Positions 1 to 7,368 of a DNA stretch of 22,923 nucleotides are shown here, piece after piece (the stretch's first letter is position 1; every line of letters begins with the position of its first letter). Source of the stretch: JBDTNL01 sp039933785 (GTDB taxonomy: Bacteria; Acidobacteriota; Thermoanaerobaculia; Multivoradales; JAGPDF01); NCBI GenBank assembly GCA_039933785.1, contig JBDTNL010000063.1, forward strand, positions 1-22,923, read 5' to 3'. The notes under the pieces were generated by a model. It saw nothing but the letters and a program-made list of their open reading frames with translations, was not told the DNA's origin and ran no database searches. The position numbers were made by a program, and so were the translations under genes.

Positions 1-391
1 GCACCAGATACTGCGCGGTCAAGCCTTGGAGCAGCGCCGCGGCCGCGACTTCCTCATCGATCTCGTCGGGCAGCGGAATGATCCGCTCGAACGGCACCGC
101 CACCAGTTCCGCGTTCGCGAACGGGCTGTCGGCGAACGCGACACGATCACCGACCTTCACCGGGCCTTCGTCCTCTACCGCCTCGACCACGCCCGCAGCT
201 TCGTATCCCGCAATGAAGGGTGGAGACCCCGCGAGGTGATAGGTACCGCGCCGCCGATAGACGTCGGCGAAATTCAGTCCGATCGCGCGGGTGCGCACCA
301 GGACCTCGCCGGGGCCGGGTCGAGGATCGGGGACTTCTCCGTACTTGAGTACCTCCGGGCCACCGAAGGTCGAGAAGTAGAGCGCTTTCAT
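1..391 (-). CDS. Quinone oxidoreductase (zinc-independent MDR family), 5' part only
   Basis: The first 130 codons of a medium-chain dehydrogenase/reductase; the rest lies beyond the left edge. The frame is open from an ATG at 391 to base 1 with no stop. The protein begins MKALYFSTFGGPEVLKYGEV, then has the GroES-like features PGPGEVLVRTRAIGLNFADV, a YRRRGTYHL stretch and the GYEAAGVVEAV and VKVGDRVAF motifs typical of NADPH:quinone reductases and related enoyl reductases. The cysteine and histidine zinc ligands of alcohol dehydrogenases are absent: residues LNFADV stand where the catalytic Cys would be. The start lies 13 nt after the HerA-like gene's stop, and its GAGG Shine-Dalgarno overlaps that stop, so it is probably the last gene seen of the leftward operon. 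The family is clear; the substrate is not. Confidence 0.85.
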   Translation of the reverse strand, partial: MKALYFSTFGGPEVLKYGEVPDPRPGPGEVLVRTRAIGLNFADVYRRRGTYHLAGSPPFIAGYEAAGVVEAVEDEGPVKVGDRVAFADSPFANAELVAVPFERIIPLPDEIDEEVAAAALLQGLTAQYLV

Positions 392-404
392 TGCGTCGGT
401 TGCC

Positions 405-2801
405 TCAGCCCCAGCTCGGATCCAGGGAGCCGTCGGCCTGCCGGCGATGAGGCGCCCAGGCCAGTGCGACGCGTCGCACCTCGACTCCGCTCTTTTTGGG
501 ACGCACCGCCACCACCTCGAGGGGAGTGGTCAGCGGATCGGCGCGCTCGCCGATCGCCTTCACCTGCGCGTCAAGCTCCGACTGCAGGGACTGCAATTGC
601 TCCGTCAGGGCGCCGGCGTTGTCCTCGGCCCGGTTCACGTCACTGTGCTGCCCGAAGGCACGGCCGACTCCGCGTGCGGCAGTGACCGCCTTGTTGGCCG
701 TCATCCTCCCGCGGCCGAAAAGCGAGCCCAGCACCGCGGCACCCACCGAGAGGGCAGCCTGCACCGTTTGTTGCGTGGTCTGGGATTTCTCGCGATCGAC
801 CGCTGACTCCGCCTTGCGAATCCGCTCCTGGAGAGCCGCCACCTTGGGCCCGTACTTCTGGCGCAGCGCCTCGATCTGGCGATCGCGCTCCTGACGGCCC
901 TCGCCCCCTAGACGAATCCGGAAATCGCGCTCGCTCTCGCCGGGCTTCGACGCGAGCCCGAGCTCGGCGCTGCGGCGGATCTCCAGCTGCTGGGTGCGAA
1001 ACAGAGCGTCCGAGAGATCCCTCTTCCAACCGGCATAGCTCTTCGACTTGGTCGCGGGAGAGGGAAGATCTTCCCAGTCCGCCTGGGCAACGGGCTGCGT
1101 CTCGAGGTCGCTCTCGGCGAGATCGAGATCCTGCAGCCCATCCCAATCGAGCCCTGCGGCACTCTCGGTGAGCGGCGTGAGGGTGACGAGAGCTTCGTTC
1201 TGGTCGACGCCGATCTTCGCGTCGGAGAAGGTCACGCTCGCGGTACCAAGCAGGAACGGGCGATAGACCACACCGCCGCTCGAGCCCCGCAGGGGCAGAA
1301 AGACTTGGTCGATGTCGGGCGGCACCACCGGCCGTGCCTTGGCCATCGTCGAAACTGCAGGAGCCGCAGCAGTCGCCGGACGGGATGCGACCCCCTGTGG
1401 CGTGAGCTTCTGGATCTGCTGCAGAGTCAACGGACCGCGGAGATAGGACATCGCCCAGCGTGATTCGAACAGCACCGGATGCTCGTCGTGAACGTTCTGC
1501 ATGATGAACTGGCGCTTGCCGAGGTTCGACAGCATCTTGTCGATCTCGCTCCGTTCGAAGCCGCTGCCCACGATCTGCGAGACACCTTCGAGGCCATCGA
1601 GCACGCGTTGCTTGTCACGCTCGGTCTGCAGGCGGCCGAGCAGCCAGGTGCCGGCGTTGGAGAGCGCCTTGTAGTCGAGGTCGACCGGGTTCTGCGTGGC
1701 CACGACGATGCCCAGTCCAAAGGCCCGCGCGTGTTTGAACAGCGACAGGAACGGCGGCTTCGAAGGCGGGTTGGCGACCGGCGGCATGTAGCCGGACACC
1801 TCGTCCATGTAGAGCAGGGCCCGCAGACTGGTGGTCCCGACTTGCGATTGCATCCAGGTAAGCACCTGGCTGAGGAGAAGCGAAACGAAAAACATGCGCT
1901 CTCCGTCGGACAGATGCGCGATTGACAGGATGGAGACTCGTGGCTTACCCCGCTCGCCGTACAAGAGCCGTCCGACGTCGAGCGGCTCCCCCGCCGTCCA
2001 CGCCGCGAAGCTGGGCGAAGCGATCAAGTTGTTGAGCTGCATGGCGAGCGTGAAGCGCTCCTTGGCCGGGTAGAACGACTCGACGTCGAGCACTCCGACC
2101 TTGGTCACTGGTGGATTCTGGATCAGGCCCACCAGTTGGGCGAGATCGAGATCCTTGCCCTGAGACCAGAACTGATCGAACAACGTCGAGAGCAGGATGT
2201 GCTCGCGGCTGCGCAGTGGATCGGCGTCGATCCCGAGCAGACCCAGCAGACTGGTCGCGGTGGTGGCGATACGTTGGCGGTAGAGATCGCCGTCGGCGCG
2301 CGCCTCCTCGGGCGGCGCGGCGAATGACGCGATCACCGAGAGCGGCCGTCCCGACAAGCTGCCCGGGGTGTAGATGGCGAACTCGGCAGCATCGCGCAGG
2401 CGTTGAATACGATCCGGCTGCTGGCCCCAATCCGCCAGGCCCTTTTTCCAGAGCTCGGCCTGTTGTTCGGCGAAGGCATCCGGTTCGATCCCCTGCCGCC
2501 GGGCGTCGTCCTCGTTGATCCAGGGCCGAAAATCGCTGCCTTGAAGCCTAGGGAACGTCAGCAGCAGGTTTCCCAAGTCGCCCTTGGGATCGATGAGCAG
2601 TGCCGGCACGCCGTCGATCGCGGCCTCCTCGATCAGGTCGAGGCACAGCCCGGTCTTGCCGCTGCCGGTCATACCGACACAGACGGCGTGCGTCACCAAA
2701 TCGCGCGAGTCGTAGAGCAGGAGGTCGTCGGTGCGCTTGCGGGTCGCGGGATCGACCTCGGCGCCGAGGTAGAACACTCCGAGCTTCTCGAAATCCTGCA
2801 T
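405..2801 (-). CDS. HerA/DUF87-type ATP-binding protein with C-terminal coiled coil
   Basis: A 798-residue P-loop ATPase. The longest frame opens at 2828, but the ATG at 2801 is preferred because GGAGG lies 7 nt upstream (2809-2813). Walker A is GMTGSGKTG (residues 43-51) and Walker B is LLYMDEV (329-335, D333/E334). A sensor-like IVVATQNP (365-372) and a possible arginine finger in WLLGRLQTERDK follow. This arrangement fits the HerA/FtsK-like DUF87 helicase or translocase group. The C-terminal third is not catalytic: predicted coiled coil at about 632-675 and 727-752 flanks a small-residue hydrophobic stretch (about 681-695), suggesting oligomerisation or a partner or membrane contact. No NurA nuclease or Sir2 partner is adjacent, so a repair or defence role is not supported by context. 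A TAGACT box at 2829-2834 in the 76-nt upstream gap could give it its own promoter. The family is well supported; the role is unknown. Confidence 0.85.
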   Translation of the reverse strand: MQDFEKLGVFYLGAEVDPATRKRTDDLLLYDSRDLVTHAVCVGMTGSGKTGLCLDLIEEAAIDGVPALLIDPKGDLGNLLLTFPRLQGSDFRPWINEDDARRQGIEPDAFAEQQAELWKKGLADWGQQPDRIQRLRDAAEFAIYTPGSLSGRPLSVIASFAAPPEEARADGDLYRQRIATTATSLLGLLGIDADPLRSREHILLSTLFDQFWSQGKDLDLAQLVGLIQNPPVTKVGVLDVESFYPAKERFTLAMQLNNLIASPSFAAWTAGEPLDVGRLLYGERGKPRVSILSIAHLSDGERMFFVSLLLSQVLTWMQSQVGTTSLRALLYMDEVSGYMPPVANPPSKPPFLSLFKHARAFGLGIVVATQNPVDLDYKALSNAGTWLLGRLQTERDKQRVLDGLEGVSQIVGSGFERSEIDKMLSNLGKRQFIMQNVHDEHPVLFESRWAMSYLRGPLTLQQIQKLTPQGVASRPATAAAPAVSTMAKARPVVPPDIDQVFLPLRGSSGGVVYRPFLLGTASVTFSDAKIGVDQNEALVTLTPLTESAAGLDWDGLQDLDLAESDLETQPVAQADWEDLPSPATKSKSYAGWKRDLSDALFRTQQLEIRRSAELGLASKPGESERDFRIRLGGEGRQERDRQIEALRQKYGPKVAALQERIRKAESAVDREKSQTTQQTVQAALSVGAAVLGSLFGRGRMTANKAVTAARGVGRAFGQHSDVNRAEDNAGALTEQLQSLQSELDAQVKAIGERADPLTTPLEVVAVRPKKSGVEVRRVALAWAPHRRQADGSLDPSWG

Positions 2802-2877
2802 GCAGTTTCCTCCGAACGTCGAAGCCACAGTCTACCGGGGCCGATGTGCAACCGATCCCCTTTTCGGGGCCCGGGCC

Positions 2878-4110
2878 CTACCAGGATTTCGGGTCGAGGT
2901 CGTACGGCAGCGGCGTGAGGCTCTCGGCACCGTCCGGGCCGAGCCAGACGAGATCCTCCAGGCGGATTCCGTAGCCACCCTGGGGGTTCGGATCGTAGAG
3001 ACCGGGCTCCAGGGTCAGCACGTCGCCGACCTCGAAGGTGCCCTCCCCGCCGGCTTCCTTGCGAAAGCTCGGCTCTTCGTGAAGCTCGTAGCCAACACCG
3101 TGCCCGAGGCCGTGCACATAGCCAACTGTCGTCCCGGGGCTGGTCAGAGGCGTTGCATAGCCCGCCGCGTCGAAGGTCGCGCAGGTCTGCTCCTGGAGAT
3201 CCCAGCCGCGTACGCCGGCCCGAGTTTGGGCGTGGGCCTCGCGCAGGGTCGCGAGGACCGTGGCGTGGGCGCGGAGCAGAGACTCCGCAGGTTGACCGAC
3301 GCAAAAAGTGCGCGTGCAATCGGCGAAGAGGCGCCCCTTGGGGAACAGGTCGACGAGTACGGCCTCGCAGTGGCGGACGACACGCTCGTTGCTGCCTTGG
3401 TTGTGCGGTACGCCGGCATCTCCGGCGCAGGCCAACAGGTTGCCTTCGGGCTGCTCCAGTCCGTACCGGGCGAAGACCTGGGCGATCTCCGCCCGCAGGC
3501 GAGCGACCCGCAGGCGTTCTCCATGCATCCAGAGCTCGCCCGCGTGATCGGCCGTAGCCGCGGCAAGCAGCTCCGCCACCCGCCGCATCGCCTCGACGGT
3601 GCCGCTGGCCGCGAGGCGAATCGCTTCGATCTCGTCCTCGGACTTTTTCTTGCGCGCCCGTCGAAGCAGGCCCGAACCATCGACGAACCGCCAGCCCTCG
3701 CCGCCGAGCCGCTGGCAAGCCTGGTGGAGCGTGCCAGCGGCTGGATGGCCGGCCAGCGCCACCCGGCTCCTGGGCGCTAGCTTCTGCAGCGCCGTCGCGA
3801 GAACTCGAGCCAGCATGCTCTCCGCAGCAAGCAGCTCGCGCGCCCAGCGTCCGATCTCGAGCACCTCCGGTGACAGCAGCTCGAGCCCGGTCGACGCCGC
3901 CTCGTCGCGCTCCATGGGACTCCAGAAGCCGAGCTGGACAGCGCCGACTCGAGGCACCACGAGGAGCGACTCGCCGAGGTGGGCGGAGCCAACGAAGGGC
4001 GCCAGGTCCGGATCTCTCGCCGAATTCGCCACCACCAGCAGCGCATCGAGATCGCTCGCAACCAGGAGCTCCTGCACTCGGCCACAAATAGAACGAGGGA
4101 GCCCGGACAT
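2878..4110 (-). CDS. M24-family metallopeptidase (Xaa-Pro aminopeptidase/prolidase-like)
   Basis: A 410-residue cytoplasmic peptidase with the two-domain creatinase layout: an N-terminal creatinase-like domain (about 1-155) and a pita-bread catalytic domain (about 160-405). All five metal ligands expected of M24 enzymes are visible: D254 (VLVDLFP), D264 (FADCTRT), H337 (HGLGHGVG), E368 (LTLEPG) and E385 (GIRLEDL). H236 (PHNQGS) fits the proton-shuttle histidine. By family knowledge it should remove N-terminal residues preceding proline or split X-Pro dipeptides; which of the two cannot be decided here. The ATG at 4110 follows a GGGGGAG purine run. It sits 40 nt after the second thioredoxin and 76 nt before the HerA-like gene. 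No signal peptide is seen. Confidence 0.9.
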   Translation of the reverse strand: MSGLPRSICGRVQELLVASDLDALLVVANSARDPDLAPFVGSAHLGESLLVVPRVGAVQLGFWSPMERDEAASTGLELLSPEVLEIGRWARELLAAESMLARVLATALQKLAPRSRVALAGHPAAGTLHQACQRLGGEGWRFVDGSGLLRRARKKKSEDEIEAIRLAASGTVEAMRRVAELLAAATADHAGELWMHGERLRVARLRAEIAQVFARYGLEQPEGNLLACAGDAGVPHNQGSNERVVRHCEAVLVDLFPKGRLFADCTRTFCVGQPAESLLRAHATVLATLREAHAQTRAGVRGWDLQEQTCATFDAAGYATPLTSPGTTVGYVHGLGHGVGYELHEEPSFRKEAGGEGTFEVGDVLTLEPGLYDPNPQGGYGIRLEDLVWLGPDGAESLTPLPYDLDPKSW

Positions 4111-4150
4111 CAGGCTCCCCCGCCCACCGGCTCGAATGCCGCTCGCCGGA

Positions 4151-4477
4151 TCACACGTTACGGTTGATGAAGTTCTGGAACTGGCTCTTCGGCATGGCGC
4201 CGAGCATGCGGTCGACCACCTGGCCGTCCTTGAACAGGATGAAGGTCGGGATGCTCGAGACCCGGTACTGCATGGCGATCGCCTGCTGCGTGTCGACGTC
4301 GAGCTTCGCGATCCTCACCTTCTCGTTCATCTCGTTGGCGAGCTCGTCGAGCACCGGCGCCACCATGCGGCACGGTCCGCACCACTCGGCCCAGAAGTCC
4401 ACCAGCACGGGGGTCTTCGAGTCTAGGACCTCGTTCTTGAAATTCTCCTCGGTGATGTGCACGATCTTGTCGTTCAT
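4151..4477 (-). CDS. trxA: Thioredoxin (second of a tandem pair)
   Basis: A 108-residue single-domain thioredoxin, the family's usual length. The redox site is WCGPC (C33, C36), with the buried Asp in LVDFW (D27) and the cis-proline in SSIPTF (P77). It should act as a cytoplasmic dithiol reductant recycled by thioredoxin reductase. The open frame extends upstream to 4564, but the ATG at 4477 matches the family start and has GAGG 8 nt upstream (4486-4489). That Shine-Dalgarno overlaps the stop codon of the preceding thioredoxin, so the two are translationally coupled with a 10-nt gap. A hand alignment without gaps to the neighbour gives about 69 identical residues of 108, and both end FINRN plus one hydrophobic residue, so this is a local duplication. 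Confidence 0.95.
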   Translation of the reverse strand: MNDKIVHITEENFKNEVLDSKTPVLVDFWAEWCGPCRMVAPVLDELANEMNEKVRIAKLDVDTQQAIAMQYRVSSIPTFILFKDGQVVDRMLGAMPKSQFQNFINRNV

Positions 4478-4487
4478 TGGGATGACC

Positions 4488-4814
4488 TCACATGTTGCGG
4501 TTGATGAATTTTTGGAACTGACCCTTGCCCATCGCACCGAGCGCCCGGTCGACCATCTGGCCATCCTTGAAGAGGATGAAGGTCGGGAAGCTCGAGACCC
4601 GGAAACGGAGCGCGATTTCCTGGTTCGACTCGGCGTCCACTTTGGCGAACCGTACGGTGCCTTTCAGTTCGGCGGCCAACTCGTCGAGCACCGGAGCCAC
4701 CGTTTTGCAGGGGCCGCACCAGGCGGTCCAGAAGTCCACCACCACGGGAAGCTTGGACTGCAGCACTTCGCTGCCGAAGTTCTGGGCGCTCAATTCGACG
4801 ATCGTCTCGCTCAC
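4488..4814 (-). CDS. trxA: Thioredoxin (first of a tandem pair)
   Basis: A 108-residue thioredoxin with WCGPC (C33, C36), the buried Asp in VVDFW (D27) and the cis-proline in SSFPTF (P77), so it looks fully active. The start codon is GTG at 4814, with GAGGA about 10 nt upstream (4825-4829). It lies 27 nt after ribF and 10 nt before the second copy. Differences from the copy cluster outside the active site: TAWCGPCKT here against AEWCGPCRM there, and residues 50-72. This suggests divergence in partner choice rather than loss of function, which is inference. Its place beside ribF (FAD supply) and rimO (an Fe-S enzyme) fits a general redox and maintenance operon. Confidence 0.95.
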   Translation of the reverse strand: MSETIVELSAQNFGSEVLQSKLPVVVDFWTAWCGPCKTVAPVLDELAAELKGTVRFAKVDAESNQEIALRFRVSSFPTFILFKDGQMVDRALGAMGKGQFQKFINRNM

Positions 4815-4841
4815 GGGTCCGCTGTCCTCGACTGAAATCCG

Positions 4842-5825
4842 TCAGGCCTGATCGCCGACGGGGGCCGCTTCTTGCTCTCTCTCTAACCGACGGCGCCCGG
4901 CGAAATATTCTCGAGTCGAGTCCACATCCCGGGCGATTTGGGCCGAAAGGTCCATGACGCTGGGGAAAATGCGCTCTTCTCGCAGCCGTTTGTGGAAACC
5001 GAGCTCCACCCGCTCCCCATACACGTTGCCGCCAAAATCGAGAATATGGCCTTCCATCACTCTCTGGTAATTCTCGTAAATCGTCGGGCGGGTTCCGATG
5101 TTCGTCACACAATCGAAGCTCGCGGGGTAGCTCGGGAAGAATACCCGGCAGGCGTACACCCCGTCGGCGGGCAGGAGCTTGTTGTCCGCGGCGACGTTGA
5201 TGGTCGGCCAACCGAGGCGCTTGCCCATTCGATCGCCCCGTTGGATCACGCCCTCGACCGCATAGGGTCGACCGAGCAGCTCCCAAGCCTCGTCGACCCG
5301 CCCGTCGGCCACGGCGTTTCGAATGCGCGTGCTCGAGACTGGCTTACCCTTGGCCCTTACCTCGTCCACACCGAGCGCCGTGAAGCCGAGCTTGCGCCCC
5401 AGGCTCTCGAGCAACTCCAGAGTGCCTTCGCGGCCGCGGCCGAAAACGAAGTTCTTGCCGACATAGATCTCGCGCAAAGCCAGCTTGCGGTGGAGGAATC
5501 GGGTGATGAAGTCTTCGGCGCGGGTCTCCGCAAACTCGGGAGTGAAGCGCACTCGCAGTAGCGCATCCATCCCCGCGGCTTCGAAGAGCCGGTCCTTCTG
5601 CGCCGGTGTCACCAGCAGTGTGGGCGCCTCCGCCGGTCGCAATATCGACAACGGGTGCGGCTCGAAAGTGATCGCCAGAGCGGACTCGCCGAGCTCGCGC
5701 GCCCGCGCGACCACTTGGTCGACGATGGCGCGCTGGCCGCGATGCAGGCCATCGAAGTTGCCGATAGTGGCGATACCGCCGCGCGGCAAATCGCTGCCGT
5801 GGATTGCGTCGTTGACGACCTGCAC
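4842..5825 (-). CDS. ribF: Bifunctional riboflavin kinase/FAD synthetase RibF
   Basis: A 327-residue RibF of normal length. It phosphorylates riboflavin to FMN and adenylates FMN to FAD in the cytoplasm. The N-terminal FAD synthetase half shows the nucleotidyltransferase motif GNFDGLHRG (22-30), FEPHP (54-58), FGRGREG (128-134) and SSTRIR (164-169). The C-terminal riboflavin-kinase half shows GKRLGWPTIN (201-210), NIGTRPT (242-248) and VMEGHILDF, with the expected catalytic glutamate E259. Translation starts at GTG (5825), only 7 nt after the rimO stop, with a weak purine-rich AGAGA as the only Shine-Dalgarno-like sequence, which suggests coupling to rimO. Both active halves appear intact. 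Confidence 0.96.
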   Translation of the reverse strand: MQVVNDAIHGSDLPRGGIATIGNFDGLHRGQRAIVDQVVARARELGESALAITFEPHPLSILRPAEAPTLLVTPAQKDRLFEAAGMDALLRVRFTPEFAETRAEDFITRFLHRKLALREIYVGKNFVFGRGREGTLELLESLGRKLGFTALGVDEVRAKGKPVSSTRIRNAVADGRVDEAWELLGRPYAVEGVIQRGDRMGKRLGWPTINVAADNKLLPADGVYACRVFFPSYPASFDCVTNIGTRPTIYENYQRVMEGHILDFGGNVYGERVELGFHKRLREERIFPSVMDLSAQIARDVDSTREYFAGRRRLEREQEAAPVGDQA

Positions 5826-5832
5826 GAAGTCT

Positions 5833-7245
5833 CTAGAACGCTGGCAGCGCTTCGGCCGCCGCTTCGGTCAACGCTTCGGTAAATGCCGGCTGCACACGGG
5901 GATCGCCAGCCGGGCCGACGATGCGGCCCACTAGGTCGTGCGCGAAGGCATCGGTGATTTCCACATCGACGAGCATGCCGGCGGGCGCGATGCCGTCGTT
6001 GATCAGCAGGCGGCCGTCGATTTCCGGCGCCATGCCGTGATGGCGGCCTTGGAGGAGGTGCTCGCTCTCGTCGCAAGGTCCCTCGACCAGGGCGCGAAGC
6101 GTGCTCCCGATCAAGCGCTGCCTCTGGGCCAAGGCGATCGGCTCCTGTGTCGACAGCAGCTTGGCGTGTCGTCGGCGAGCCACGCCGCGCGGGACGCGCC
6201 CAGTGAGCTCGTTGCCGGGAGTCCCCTCTTCGGGGCTGTACACGAAGGCGCCGAGATGGTCGAGCTGGGCCTGTTGCACAAATTCACGCAGATGCTCGAA
6301 ATGCTCCGCCGTCTCGCCCGGGAAGCCGACGATAAACGTCGAGCGCAGGAAGACATCCGGCGCGAGCTCGCGCGCACGGTCCAGGATGCGCAGATATCGA
6401 TCCGGAGATCCGCCGCGGCGCATGGCCCTCAGGATGTCGGGATGACTGTGCTGGAGCGGCATATCGAGATAGGACACGAACCGCGGCTCGCTGCCCATCA
6501 GGCGGAGAAGGTCATCGTCCAGAGTGGTCGGGTAGGCATACAAGAATCGCAGCCAAGGAATGCCGGTTCCCGCGAGCAACGCCTCGACCAAGCGGGTGAG
6601 GCCGTGCTTGCCGTAGTCCAAGTCCTCGCCGTAGCGAGTGGTGTCCTGCGCGATCAGACAAAGTTCTTGGATGCCGGCGCGCTCTAGGTTCCTCGCCTCC
6701 TCGACCAGACTTTCGATGGTGCGACTGCGGAACCTGCCCCGCCAGATCGGAATCGCGCAGAACGTGCACGGGTTGTTGCAGCCCTCCGCGACCTTGAGGT
6801 ACGCGAAGCCGCGCGTGGTCAACAGTCGAGGCGCGGTGTGATCGAACACCAGATGGGAGGGTGCCGGCAAGGGCGGCCCGCCGCCGATCTCGACCAGCTG
6901 ACCGACGTCGCGCAACTGATCCAGGCTGACGAAACCGTCGATCTCGGGAATCTCCTTGGCGAGCTCAGGGGCGTACCGGTTCACCATGCAACCGGCGACC
7001 AGGAGCTTCTTCACCCCGGTGCCCTTGCGTCCGGCGACCTCGAGGATGGTGTCGATCGACTCCTGTTTCGCCTCGTCGATGAAGGCGCACGTATTGACGA
7101 TCACCGTGTCCGCCATGTCCATGTCCTGGACGACTTCATGACCCTGCCGGCGGAGCTCGCCGAGCATGACTTCGGCGTCCACCAGATTCTTGGCGCAGCC
7201 GAGCGAAATCATCCCGATGCGGTGCTTGTTCGCGAGGTCGGACAT
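5833..7245 (-). CDS. rimO: Ribosomal protein S12 methylthiotransferase RimO
   Basis: A 470-residue radical-SAM methylthiotransferase that adds a methylthio group to the conserved aspartate of ribosomal protein S12. The N-terminal UPF0004 domain opens with ISLGCAKNLVDAE, the RimO-type signature, and holds three cluster cysteines (C17, C53, C86). The radical-SAM triad is C156/C160/C163 in GCNNPCTFC, followed by IPIWRGRFRSR. The C-terminal stretch from about 400 matches a TRAM RNA-binding domain. IPIWRGRFRSR and the LGCAKNLVD opening favour RimO over MiaB. The ATG at 7245 has no Shine-Dalgarno. A TGG-TAGACT extended -10-like box ends 9 nt upstream, so the transcript may be leaderless. It is the first gene of the leftward operon and diverges from the MocR-type regulator. 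Confidence 0.95.
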   Translation of the reverse strand: MSDLANKHRIGMISLGCAKNLVDAEVMLGELRRQGHEVVQDMDMADTVIVNTCAFIDEAKQESIDTILEVAGRKGTGVKKLLVAGCMVNRYAPELAKEIPEIDGFVSLDQLRDVGQLVEIGGGPPLPAPSHLVFDHTAPRLLTTRGFAYLKVAEGCNNPCTFCAIPIWRGRFRSRTIESLVEEARNLERAGIQELCLIAQDTTRYGEDLDYGKHGLTRLVEALLAGTGIPWLRFLYAYPTTLDDDLLRLMGSEPRFVSYLDMPLQHSHPDILRAMRRGGSPDRYLRILDRARELAPDVFLRSTFIVGFPGETAEHFEHLREFVQQAQLDHLGAFVYSPEEGTPGNELTGRVPRGVARRRHAKLLSTQEPIALAQRQRLIGSTLRALVEGPCDESEHLLQGRHHGMAPEIDGRLLINDGIAPAGMLVDVEITDAFAHDLVGRIVGPAGDPRVQPAFTEALTEAAAEALPAF

Positions 7246-7254
7246 GGACCGCCG

Positions 7255-7263
7255 AGTCTACCA
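7255..7263 (-). promoter_or_regulatory. Candidate extended -10 promoter element of rimO
   Basis: On the minus strand TGG directly precedes TAGACT, an extended -10 (TGn plus a TATAAT-like hexamer with T1, A2 and T6 kept). It ends 9 nt before the rimO ATG, so transcription would begin close to the start codon. No clear -35 is seen. This is pattern recognition only. Confidence 0.4.
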
Positions 7264-7332
7264 GAGCCCCCCCGCAGGGGCTGGGCGAGCCGGGGGCGAC
7301 CGGAGTGAGCGAGTGGTCGGCTGCAGCGACCC

Positions 7333-7362
7333 TTGCTCCGGATTCGACCTAACCACTAGTCT
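7333..7362 (+). promoter_or_regulatory. Candidate promoter of the MocR-type regulator gene
   Basis: TTGCTC (7333-7338) and TAGTCT (7357-7362) are separated by 18 bp and resemble sigma-70 -35 and -10 elements. The -10 ends 6 nt before the ATG at 7369 and there is no Shine-Dalgarno, so a leaderless mRNA is likely if the promoter is real. A loose GCGACC repeat (7296-7301, 7326-7331) overlaps the -35 area and could be an autoregulatory site, but it is too short to claim. Confidence 0.4.
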
Positions 7363-7368
7363 CACGGC

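Noticed and set aside
26..685. 219-codon plus-strand frame at the left edge
   Set aside because: Lies opposite the quinone oxidoreductase start and the end of the HerA-like gene. Its composition is that of a shadow frame.
2857..2878. CCCC-TTTTC-GGGG plus the palindrome GGGCCCGGGCCC before the HerA-like gene as a terminator
   Set aside because: The hairpin is only 4 bp and the palindrome abuts the peptidase stop. Neither has a T-tract on the minus strand.
2693..4087. Long 464-codon frame overlapping the M24 peptidase and the HerA-like gene on the same strand
   Set aside because: Arg/Gly/Ala-rich composition without motifs, and it runs through two genes with recognisable domains in other frames.
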